Shown here: positions 54,952 to 64,000 of the stretch, one piece after another
Position numbering within the stretch: position 1 is the stretch's first letter
Layout: the number at the start of each line of letters is the position of its first letter
Assembly (NCBI GenBank): GCA_002104985.1
Contig: MCGO01000086.1
Location: 62,001 to 126,000, forward strand
Direction: 5' to 3'
Source: Rhizoclosmatium globosum
Taxonomy: Eukaryota; Chytridiomycota; Chytridiomycetes; Chytridiales; Chytriomycetaceae
Length of the DNA: 64,000 bases
The notes under the pieces: generated by a model
The model's input: the letters and a program-made list of their open reading frames with translations, nothing else
What the model was told of the DNA's origin: nothing
Database searches by the model: none
Position numbers and translations under genes: made by a program

Positions 54952-56971
54952 TCATTCAGCAAGCACTGTTCGCAAGAGGCCCGCTAGGATAGGCTTTCCA
55001 GACTGTTCCGCTCGATCTACAACCTCTTGGCTCGTGCGAAAACCGTGTTTCTTGATTTCCTCAAAGTAGAATGTCGTGAATTCAACTTCATATTCATGCA
55101 AGTCAAATTCAGATAGCGTTTCAAGCCATCCAAAGAATGTTTCTCGCAAAGGGTTTCGCCGTTTCACCATTCTAAAGAGGAAATTCACAACTTCAGGAAC
55201 AGGAGCAGCCCAATCAAAGTAAGTACGGTAAAATGCTCCAAGAACATCGTTCGTAATAGGAACGCCCTTTTCAAGCATCAATAGTACAGCTTCAGGAAAA
55301 TCATTACGAAGGCTTCCCTCGCGAATTATGTATGGAAAGTAATCAGGTCCAATTTGCCGATCCACTTCATATTTGTCTAGTAGATACCTAAAACGCACTG
55401 TCATTATATGAGGAGGTGTACAGCGACTTCGATGTTACTTGAGCACCCATTAACAACATTTTATCGATACAAGTGATTGTTTCTTGATGCTTGTCTTTAT
55501 CGTAGAAATGAAGCGCAACTTCTTCAATTCCAAGTCTAACCAGTACCGGCAATTTCTCGAAAAAGTATACATCATCAAAAGTCATGGGATACCCAGAACC
55601 AATTGGAGGAAAGCCGTCTCCAAGTACGGCAAAATTCACTTCATCTAAAACGTTTCCTGAAGAATCGGCCCATTGACGACACGCCATAAGTAACACTTCG
55701 ACAAGTTCCCAATTTCTCCACATGAACGCGTTATGAATGGCATGTGTGCCGATAACGTTTGCCTCCAAGTAATTCTCCTGATCCGTCCATTTCGAGAGCA
55801 AATATTCAAGATATCCCTTAGACCCTGTTGAAGCCGCGTTCACAATTGTAACTTGATCAATCAAGCATCCTGCCTTGATGAAGATATCGTTTAAATAGTA
55901 TCTTACATCCGAATCCGTTTAACTGGAGAATAGCGAAGATGATTCCAGTCGTTGAGAACAATAACTCGTTCATAGGGGTTTATATTTACACCAGCCGATT
56001 CTAGGAGACTGGTTGTGGTGGGAATCACGCCGATTGCGAGAGCCACTTCGATGTGGCTTGCATCTGACACGCCAAGTGCATTCCAGACAAGATTTGACTC
56101 ATCTTCCGTCAATTGAGTGAACTCGCCGACGAGGTGTGTTGATATCATCTCTTTGGCGAGAGAGAGGTAATTTCGTTTTATAGCAAACGCCACATTCGCC
56201 GCCGAATAGCTAGCTCCGTGTCCCAAAACTAAAAGCTGGACCAATTCCATATGCTGATCTAATATTAACTACAAAGTTGGTTAGATATAATATTCTAATT
56301 CCAAAAGGAGCAATCAACGCACCCGTTGCAAATCGAACACAACATTCTTCTCAGAAAGTTTTAATGCCAAAATAGTTGGCGTCAGAGTTGTAGGGTCAAT
56401 TTGCAACAATGCACAGACTACCAAATCAAGAAATGAGGTTCGCACTTTCGTTTAACAATTAACACTCACGTTCCAAACGGCCATTTTTTCCTGCGTTCAA
56501 TAGCGAGGACCGCATATGATCTTCAGAAATATGTGGGTTGCACGTATAAAACAGCTTGATATACTCGACAGCATTCAGTTTTCTTGAAAGTTGCAATAAG
56601 GGACATACTTGCGCACGATCCAAGCAGGAGTACCTTGCTCCGTTCTGAAACATTATCTCCAGTATTTCTCGAAATTGTGGCATGGTTGAGCACTTTGTGG
56701 CGAAGGCCATGAAGATTGCTTGTCGCTTCCCATAGCATTCAAAGTAGAAGTTTGCTTTAGCAGCTGGGGATAACCAGCAGTAAAGGTACACGGACTTGCA
56801 CAGGCGAGAGATCCGAGAGAGCTGCCTCATGTTTCCGAATGCCATCACAAAGATACGAGACCAAATTTCAGGGGGTAGGTACGGCGTGCTCTCTGGTGGA
56901 GGTATTGTACTCGCTTGGATCTCGGCATCAATGCTGAGAATGAGTTGCTCGAAAGGTTGATTTTGCGACAT
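54952..56971 (-). pseudogene. F-box-like/ankyrin-like paralogue 1, with two frameshifts
   Basis: Exon pieces: 56971-56470, 56417-56323, 56268 to 54952. The first exon has an F-box-like motif (about residues 28-75: Leu-Pro-Pro-Glu-Ile-Trp-Ser-Arg-Ile-Phe, then Leu-Ser-Arg-Ile-Ser-Arg-Leu-Cys-Lys), almost identical at DNA level to paralogues 2 and 3. The rest has diverged helical repeats such as Asn-Ala-Phe-Met-Trp-Arg-Asn-Trp-Glu-Leu-Val-Glu. Two breaks are evident by comparison: near 55916-55925 (one base short in Pro-Val-Lys / Thr-Asp-Ser) and near 55395-55410 (just before Val-Arg-Phe-Arg-Tyr-Leu-Leu, with about eight residues also missing). The two shifts cancel, so both ends share a frame. 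No intron resolves either. Likely a decaying copy or a sequence with indel errors. Confidence 0.72.
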
Positions 56972-57072
56972 TCTTTTGTGGCGGAGTTGGACTTTTCTTT
57001 TTGAATAAAATGAAGGGAGATCGGACTTAAGAACTCAGCCACGTTTTCTTTCGTCAAAACACAACCATCACC

Positions 57073-59076
57073 ATGCAGCAGCCATTTGAACAGCTACTGT
57101 TGAGCATCGATGATGAGATTCAAGCCAATACCATTCCACAACCAGAAAGCACACCGTATTTACCACCAGAGATTTGGTCTCGTATCTTTGTGATGGCATT
57201 CGGAAACATGAGGCAGCTCTCTCGGATCTCTCGCCTATGCAAGTCCGTGTATCTTTACTGCTGGCTGTCCCCAGCTGCAAAGGCAAACTTTTACTTTGAA
57301 TGTTACGGGAAACGACAGGCTATCTTCATGTTGCATGTCACAAACTGTTGGCGAAGCCCCCAGTTTCGTGAGATACTGACGATAATGATTAACAACGGAG
57401 GGGGATTCTCTTGTTTAGATCAATTCGGAAAAGCATGTCCTTTACTTCAGCTGATGAAACTTCCTGACGCCGTTGAATACATCCAGTTGTTTTATTCATG
57501 CGACCATCATATTTCCGAAGACCACATGCGGTATGCTTTGGGCCTTGCTGTAAAGAATGGGCGGTTGGATCTCGTTTGTGCCTTGTTGCAAGAAAATCCA
57601 GCATCTGTTAAACCATTAACTTTGAATGCACATCTTGAGGAAAAAGGAGTTGAATATGATTTGAAACAAGTGAGTTAATTATGTACTGCCTTCGTCCGTG
57701 CTTACATTTCCAAATAGTTGATTGCAAGAAATCACAGAGAACTATTCTTTTTTCTTGCATCTGGTAAATCGAGTAATTTCTCTGCAGACGCAGTTGCATA
57801 TGCCATCAAGATGGAATATTTGGAAGCAGCAAGGGAAATTGTAAATGCACGACTGGACTATCATTCCACCCAACTAAGCCAACATGATTCCAATCGTGTG
57901 TGGTATGAACTCGGTTACAAGAACTTAACTCACGTCGAAGTTGCTCTTTCACTGGGAGTAGCACCAACATATAACAGCTTCTTATCTTCTTCTGGCTTGT
58001 TTCAATATGTCTATTTCGAGAATTTGATGGTGCGTCAAAGTTGGGATCATTTGGAAAACCCCAAAATCGCGTTGAAACACGATAGCCTTCTCTTTGCCGA
58101 CTTATTTGTCAGAGCTGGATTTCTCATCAACCAAATGATTCTTGTCAACGCCGTTTACACTGGAGCCAAAGAGTATGTTCAATACCTTCTCGAAAAATGG
58201 AGCAATCAAGATAATTACTTGGAGACCAACATAATATGTTCTTACACATTCTGCAATGCCTTTATGTGGCGCAACTGGGAGCTGGTAGAAATATTGATAT
58301 CCGCTTGTCGGAAATGGGCTGAAGTTTCCGGCCAACCCTTCACGGAGGCACTCAATCTTGCTGATTCAGAAGATGTCCCCAATATTATAGTCTCTCCAAT
58401 GACTCTCGACGATCTCTTCTTCTTTACAAAAGTTCCTATACTTGTGAAGCTAAATGTATTCCCCGAAACCATCTACACTTTCGCGTTGGAAGAAATTGCC
58501 CACCGCTTTCATGAGGAGTCTCACTGGCCGGAAGCTCGTACTTGTATGGAAAAATTGTTCTCATTAGGAGCAAAAATCACTTCAAAGGCCGTAATAAACT
58601 CGTCACAACCGACACAAGGAGATGCTGGAATGGGCGCATCATCTAGTTTCAAATTCCTTTGGGAGAGATTTGAATTGGAACGTAATATCGGGTTTGTTCA
58701 CTTTCCAGAAGTGATTTTGTACGCCAATGATGGAAGCAAAGAGATTATCGAAATGATTCTTCGAAAGGGTGTTCCTGTTACTCAAGTCGTTCTGCTGAAT
58801 TTGTACTTCCTATTCTTTCGATTTTCTCCCGTGGAACCGCTGGCCCACATACTTCTGAAAGCTGTCGAACCAGGCAATTTGCTTCAACATACATTCTTGG
58901 ATTATCTGGAGACCATGGAAAGCATCGATTTGTATGAGTCTGACGAAAAATGTGTGGAATCTTTTTTCAGCCTTCTCCAAGAATATCGATTTGAAACAAC
59001 ACAGGACGTTGTTGATCGAGCTCTAACTTCTGGGAAACCTGTGTTCGCAAAGTTATTGGGGAAAATGGTGCAATAA
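57073..59076 (+). CDS. F-box-like/ankyrin-like paralogue 2 (intact)
   Basis: Two exons, 57073-57669 and 57718-59076 (48-nt intron, phase 0), 651 residues without a break; the reference copy for the family. Residues ~30-75 form the F-box-like motif (Leu-Pro-Pro-Glu-Ile-Trp-Ser-Arg-Ile-Phe ... Leu-Ser-Arg-Ile-Ser-Arg-Leu-Cys-Lys). The remainder consists of irregular ~30-35 residue helical pairs (Gly-Ala-Lys-Glu-Tyr-Val-Gln-Tyr-Leu-Leu; Asn-Trp-Glu-Leu-Val-Glu-Ile-Leu) best described as degenerate ankyrin-like repeats. If the F-box is real it would recruit SKP1/cullin-1 and the repeats would bind a target. It is the only copy lacking the intron after Gly-Arg-Leu-(Asp/Glu) that paralogues 1, 3 and 4 have. 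Divergent from paralogue 1: ATGs are 101 bp apart. Confidence 0.82.
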
Positions 59077-59091
59077 ACGTTCTACATTCTT

Positions 59092-61131
59092 TTATTGTCT
59101 GCTTTCCTTGTTAGCTATTGTCAGGGTTTGGAGAAGTCTTGCAAAGTTCTGCTGATTACCAGAAGCAATGACACGGCTAACGACTTCACGGGTCGTACTG
59201 AAACCAAAATCTCGGAACTTGGTGAACATGGCTTCGGCATATTCTAAATCGTATCCATCGAAATCAAAACCAAAATTGTCTGCTAAATAGCTCATAAAGC
59301 TTTCTCGAAGTGGATTTCCTGGTTGTACAGCACCTAATACGGCATCGACAATAGGGGAATCCAACGAATACAGATAGCTACGAAATACTGCTTCAAGAAC
59401 TTCCTCAGTTACGATAGCTCCTTTCGCCAGAATCAGTTGTACATCTTCGTAACAATGATCACTCAAAATGCTTGCAAAGTCGGGGAATCCATCTCGTGAA
59501 TTGACTTCAAACTTATCCAACAGATATTTAAAACGTAGCGTTGGTTTGGAACTATCAGATCTATTCCATGTCGCCCTGTAGATCACCCGGGATGTAACAA
59601 CAGCACCGAGGGAAATAAGCTTTTCTATGGCTGCCATAACTGTCGGAAATTCATTCTCTTCACTGCATTCAGCTGCAATAGCTTCAAGCGACAGTGTATA
59701 GATATCGTCAGAATACACTTCAACTTCGACAAGACGAGAAATATTCTCAAAGTAGAAGCTGTCATCAGCAGTCATAGGAAACGGAACTTCAACTCCATCA
59801 TCTTCATCGGGTTGGGCAATGAGATAATTTCCGACTTCACCGGACCATCGGCAGCATTCATTCAGGAGCGTCTCTACAAAATCCCAATCCCGCCACATGA
59901 AAGCGTTGTGAATAGCGTTCGTGCTAATGATGTTCACAGATTGATAATTTTCTTGCTCTTTCCATTTCAGCAGCAGATATTCGACATACTCCTTGTGACC
60001 CGTTGACACGGCATTTGCAAGAACTGACTTATTGAGAAGGTTTGTGTTCTTGAGAAGAAGATTGTTGATATGATAGGCGTTCCCACTCAACGTTGGTGCG
60101 GGCGCACGAATGTGATCCCAGTTCTGAAGTCTTCTGACTCTGTAAATATGCTGTCGTGTTCCAAAAAGTCCTGACGAAATTAATACACTGTTTGGAGTAG
60201 GCGACACGCCAATAGAAAGCGCTGTTTCGACTTGATTTGGCTCTGTGAGGTCAAGTGCTCGCCATACATCGTCTGAATCATCCTCATTCAAAGTCTTTAT
60301 GGGTGGGTCTAAGTGGCGAGAAATCATTTCCTGTGCTACCGTCAAGTAACCTTTTTTAATGGCGAATGCAACCGTCAAGGCCGAAAACGAGTCGCGTTGC
60401 TAGAAACAAGAAGCATAACCAGTTCGGTGTGATTATAAGCATCAACTTAACTTGCAAATTACTAAAATTACTGCGAAATATTTAAGTCGCACCTGCTTTA
60501 TATCAAACTCAACCCCTTTCTCTCGAAGTCTAGTAGACAGTTTTGCTGGTGTAATGGTTGTAGGATCTTCTTGTAACAAAGCACAGACTGTTGCGCGAGT
60601 TAGTGATTGAGAAAATCCAAATTGAAACTTACTCAGGTCCAACCTGCCGCACTTTCCAGCATTCCGCAGCGAATATCTCATATGCTCATCTGAAATATGT
60701 GGATTGCACGAGTAAAAGAGTTTGATGTAATCAACAGCATCGGAATGTTTCATAAACTGAAGCAAAGGACAGCTTTGAGCACGATCCAAGCAGGAGTACT
60801 TTGCCCCTCTTTGAATCATTATTGCTAGGATCTCGCGAAACTGTGGCACTCGATAACACTTTGTGGCGAAGGCCATGAAGATTGCTTGACGTTTCCCATA
60901 GCATTCAAAGTAGAAGTTTGCTTTAGCAGCTGGGGATAACCAGCAGTAAAGGTACACAGACTTGCATAGTCGAGAGATCCGAGAGAGCTGCCTCATGTTT
61001 CCGAATGCCATCACAAAGATACGGGACCAAATCTCGGGTGGGATGTACGGCGTGCTCTCTGGTGGAATGAAACTGTCCTCAATCTCATCATCGATGCTGA
61101 GAATGAGTTGCTCGAACGGTTGTGACAGCAT
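59092..61131 (-). CDS. F-box-like/ankyrin-like paralogue 3
   Basis: Modelled as three exons: 61131-60633, 60587-60493, 60399-59092; 633 residues. F-box-like exon and repeat body as in paralogue 2, and convergent with it (15 bp between stops). The second intron (60400-60492, 93 nt) is longer than in paralogues 1 and 4 (54 nt). Its last ~40 bases, read in another frame, encode a peptide alignable with the start of the next exon in the other copies (Asn-His-Thr-Glu-Leu-Val). So either the acceptor has moved downstream after a small indel, dropping about 15 residues, or there is a frameshift at the run of T near 60385. The body to 59092 is open. Confidence 0.75.
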
Positions 61132-61251
61132 TCTGTTCCCGCAATCTTTTTGACAGTTGATCAGAGTGTGTTTCGTCTTTTGTTTTCAGTTGTGGCAGAG
61201 TTTCCAGTCCGCATCCTGTTCTATCACTTCGAATAATTACAAACAAATTAG

Positions 61252-63384
61252 TTATGATTTATTTCTTTTCTTTCCAAATTGCTTTGACCTCATCATCATC
61301 TTCTCATGAAATTGTTTCCGACGCATCACGTTTCGCATCTCCTCTTTCGTCACCATCTTCAGTATTCCAAGAAGTAGAGGCTTATTTCCCGAAGCTTGCA
61401 CTTGATCCAATACTTCCTGCGGTACCCAAAACCCATACTCTTGCAACTTAACGAAGAAAGCCTTGGTTCGGTGATAATTATAATTGTCGAGATCGTTATG
61501 AAAAGTTTCCGTAATTTGACCAAAGTATGTCTTCAACAGTGAATTTCCTGGTTTTACTGCACTCAGCACCTCACCGACAACTGGATGGTCCAAGTTAGAA
61601 AAATCCTCGTATAGTGCGCCAAGAACTGTAGCAGTAACAGGAATTCCTTTAGCGAGAATCAATTGAACATCTTCGAGGCATTTGTGTCCAATCACATATC
61701 CAAAATCTTTAAACTCAGATTGAGGATCCAATGCGAATTTGTCCAACAGAAACTTGAAGCGCAGACTAGATTTGGAGGTGTCCGACCTATTCAAAGTAGC
61801 ATTGTACAAAGCCTTTGATGTTACAACCGCCCCAAACTCAAGCAATTTTTCCATACACTCCTCGGTTTTAGCAAACTTGTCATCAGTTGATATTCTTGCC
61901 ATTCTTTCCAACGAGAGTGTAAATACATCCGTTGGATAGACTCCAAGGTTGACTAATTCAGGAATTCTTGTGAAATAGTATCATCTGAAGCGCTAGATGG
62001 AACCGGAACAAAGTCGCTTTCGTCTACTGGTTCCGGACCAGCAAGTAAATGCACAAAATCCTCTCCAGATTTGTTTGCTTGTTCAGTCCATCTGCGGCAG
62101 ACATCAATCAAAAGCTCTACAAGATTCCAGTCTCGTCGCAAGAACGCGTTATGAAAAGTATGGGTACTGAGGATGTTCAGGCTTGTATAATTGTGTTGCT
62201 GTTGCCACTTAGTCAACAGATATTCAACATATTCCTTGTGACCCGTTGACACTGCATTTGTAATAACTACTTGATTGATTAGATCCGTTGCCTTGAGAAG
62301 TATGTCGTTGGCCTGAACTACTGTTGGGCTGAGAACGGTATTTGGCATGTGCTCCCAACTAGAAAGCCGAATGATTCTTTCAAGATTTAACGGGGATGAA
62401 AACAGACCTGACGAAATCAACAGACTGCTTCCCGTTGGAGACACACCGGCTTTCAACGCAGACTCAATGATGCCAATGTCTGGAATTCCAAGAGCTAGCC
62501 ACACGTTGTTGGAGTCAGCTTCATTTAAGACAGAGGCAGATGTTGTCTTCAAATGCAGGGATATCATTTCCTGAGCCTTGGCCACTTGATTATCCCTTAT
62601 TGCTAAAGCCACTGCCTTCGCAGAAAATTGTCCAGACCCCATTGCAAGAGCTATCACCAATTCTGTGTAATTGTTTTGTCTCAACTATAGTTCAATCGTC
62701 AGTTTAAAAATACCCAATATGTCCCAAAAACCCCTCACCTTCTCAATATCGAAGTTGATCCTCCTCGTTTTGAGATGAGCAAAAAGCTTCAATGGGGTCA
62801 ACGTCGCAAGATCTTCTTGAAGCAAAGCTGAAACTATAATTAATGGGTGAGAAAGGAACCGTGTATGGCTGTTGCGAAGACTCACTGATGTTCAACCGCC
62901 CGCTATTTACCGCATCATACAACGCAGTATTTAAGTGCTTATCGGAAATGTGTGGCTTACAAGTGTAGAACAGCTTGATGTTGTCAACAGCATTTGGTAA
63001 ACCCGACAGAAGCTGCAAGGGACATCCGACTCCTTTCAAATGGCATGAGAAGCTACAACCATTGAGGATCATGCTCTTCATTATCTCTTGGAACTCTGGG
63101 ATGGTCCAGCACTTTGTTTTAAAGGCCATATATATTGCGAGCTGCTTTCCATGCCGATTGATGAAGAAGTTGGCTTTGGCGGCGGGAGAGAGCCAGCAAT
63201 AACCATAGACGTACTTGTTTAGGCGAGAGATTTGGGAGAGTTGATTGATAGTTTTACAACTGTGGAAGAAGATGCGAGTCCAGACCTCTGGAGGAAGGGT
63301 TGGAAGAGATTGATGTTGTGAAGCAGGAGTATCGACTGCCAAAGACTCGGAGTGAAAAGTGGTTTGATTGATTGGTTGCACCAT
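61252..63384 (-). pseudogene. F-box-like/ankyrin-like paralogue 4, with one frameshift
   Basis: Exons 63384-62886, 62833-62739, 62684-61252. The start is the ATG at 63384; an upstream in-frame TTG at 63423 is not needed. This copy is the most divergent in the first exon (Leu-Pro-Pro-Glu-Val-Trp-Thr-Arg-Ile-Phe) yet keeps Cys-Trp-Leu-Ser-Pro-Ala-Ala-Lys-Ala-Asn-Phe and the same intron positions as paralogues 1 and 3. The frame breaks near 61975-61985: after Ser-Asp-Asp the expected Tyr-Tyr-Phe and the remainder (Ile-Pro-Glu-Leu-Val, then Phe-Thr-Leu-Ser-Leu-Glu) continue one base out of register; a single missing T would explain it. The C-terminus is Lys/Met/Arg-rich. Confidence 0.73.
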
Positions 63385-63584
63385 TTCAGACAAGTTCTCG
63401 AAAGTCTTTCCTGAACCAATCAATCAAACCTTTATCTACAACTACCATTAATCTTTATACATGATAATAGAGATGGTATAGTGTATTCGTCAGCTTTCAA
63501 TGAGAAGAAGAGACTGCCAGCGTCACACCATCATCCTGCCGAATCAAAATATGGCTATTGCAGGTCATTAGCCACAAATATCCA

Positions 63585-63999
63585 CTAAATCCACTGTAAA
63601 AACCTTTGATCCGTCTCGATTAAGACTGTCACATCTCCAAGTCTCGTTGAGGTGTCCACCGTCAGTCCAAGCGACGAAGCCAGCAGCTTCTCGATTCGGG
63701 ACGCCCGTGAAGCAATTGACAGAATTGTTCCTGACGTTGAAGGAGTCGCCTTTCCGCGAACTGTTGATGTAATGTCAGCTTTTCAACTCGAGGGAAGCTG
63801 GAGGTCGCTTACCACCCAGGCAGAGTCCTTCTTCGTCTGTAGCAAGTACGCTCTTCACTTTGTCTGTTGCGGCGCTGGAGAATGAGAGTAAGTACCTCTC
63901 GTTTGGGACTTGGATGGTTTCAAACAGAGGCCGATCCTCATGGGATATTGGTAGATTACGTTACATTTCATCGAGTGTCCGGTTGAGTGCAGTTTCCAT
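63585..63999 (-). CDS. LAMTOR5: LAMTOR5 (HBXIP)-like Ragulator subunit
   Basis: Three short exons: 63999-63965, 63874-63813, 63760-63585 (introns 90 and 52 nt), 90 residues; human LAMTOR5 has 91. Splicing gives Met-Glu-Thr-Ala-Leu at the start, then Val-Leu-Ala-Thr-Asp-Glu-Glu-Gly-Leu-Cys-Leu-Gly and Val-Arg-Gly across the second junction, matching the roadblock-fold pattern of LAMTOR5 residue for residue in spacing (cf. Val-Leu-Cys-Thr-Asp-Ser-Gln-Gly-Leu-Asn-Leu-Gly-Cys-Arg-Gly). LAMTOR5 is part of the Ragulator complex that anchors Rag GTPases and TORC1 to the lysosome/vacuole. The ATG is the second base from the window edge, so a promoter is not visible. A plus-strand open frame over the same bases (63652-63885) is an antisense shadow. 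Confidence 0.86.
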
Positions 64000-64000
64000 G

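Noticed and set aside
63652..63885. Plus-strand open frame at the right edge
   Set aside because: Starts with GTG and is antisense to the better supported LAMTOR5 exons.
1..64000. tRNA, rRNA, CRISPR, transposon or terminal inverted repeat
   Set aside because: None was seen on reading both strands; no transposase-like or reverse-transcriptase-like frame is present. Short RNA genes could still be missed without a covariance search.

Overview
The window is a gene-dense stretch of a nuclear fungal genome. Coding exons are split by many short introns, mostly 42-65 nt with GT-AG ends. The best guess is a zoosporic (flagellate) fungus, probably a chytrid. RRP5, TMA7, TAM41, BCP1 and MSH4 are generic eukaryotic genes, but several neighbours (soluble adenylyl cyclase, TBC1D31, DNAJB13, TMEM17) belong to families tied to cilia and are absent from most non-flagellate fungi. 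I do not name a genus. All gene models below were assembled by eye from splice signals, reading phase and family alignment; exon coordinates are given so they can be checked.

Left third (1-25 kb): a cell-surface protein with two tandem CFEM-like modules (cut by the window edge), a BTB protein, a pirin, a secreted GH26-like glycosidase with a GPI-type tail, a disordered orphan, an ER-type membrane J-protein (DNAJB12 type), a Cys-rich CBM19-like wall protein, an acidic orphan, a 1907-residue ADCY10-type soluble adenylyl cyclase, a secreted PL20/PL7-like polysaccharide lyase and TBC1D31.

Middle (25-47.7 kb): TAM41 (mitochondrial CDP-DAG synthase), RRP5 (ribosome biogenesis), a head-to-tail array of three multicopper oxidases, then a compact housekeeping/cilium block: TMA7, DNAJB13, BCP1/BCCIP, TMEM17 and the meiotic MutS homologue MSH4.

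Right third (47.7-64 kb): a gene-poor gap of about 1.4 kb holding a decayed fragment of the next gene, a secreted protein of unknown family, a second pirin-like gene with an in-frame stop, a CAS1/CASD1 glycan O-acetyltransferase, four paralogous F-box-like/ankyrin-like genes in mixed orientation, and, at the last base pairs, a three-exon LAMTOR5 gene not visible as one open frame.

Functionally the window mixes a secreted/wall group (CFEM-like, CBM19-like, GH26-like, polysaccharide lyase, multicopper oxidases, CAS1) with a flagellum/cAMP group. Several otherwise well-conserved genes carry a single one-base frameshift (TAM41, one multicopper oxidase, two or three F-box paralogues). Because one of them is an essential single-copy type of gene, residual sequencing indels are as likely an explanation as real gene decay.
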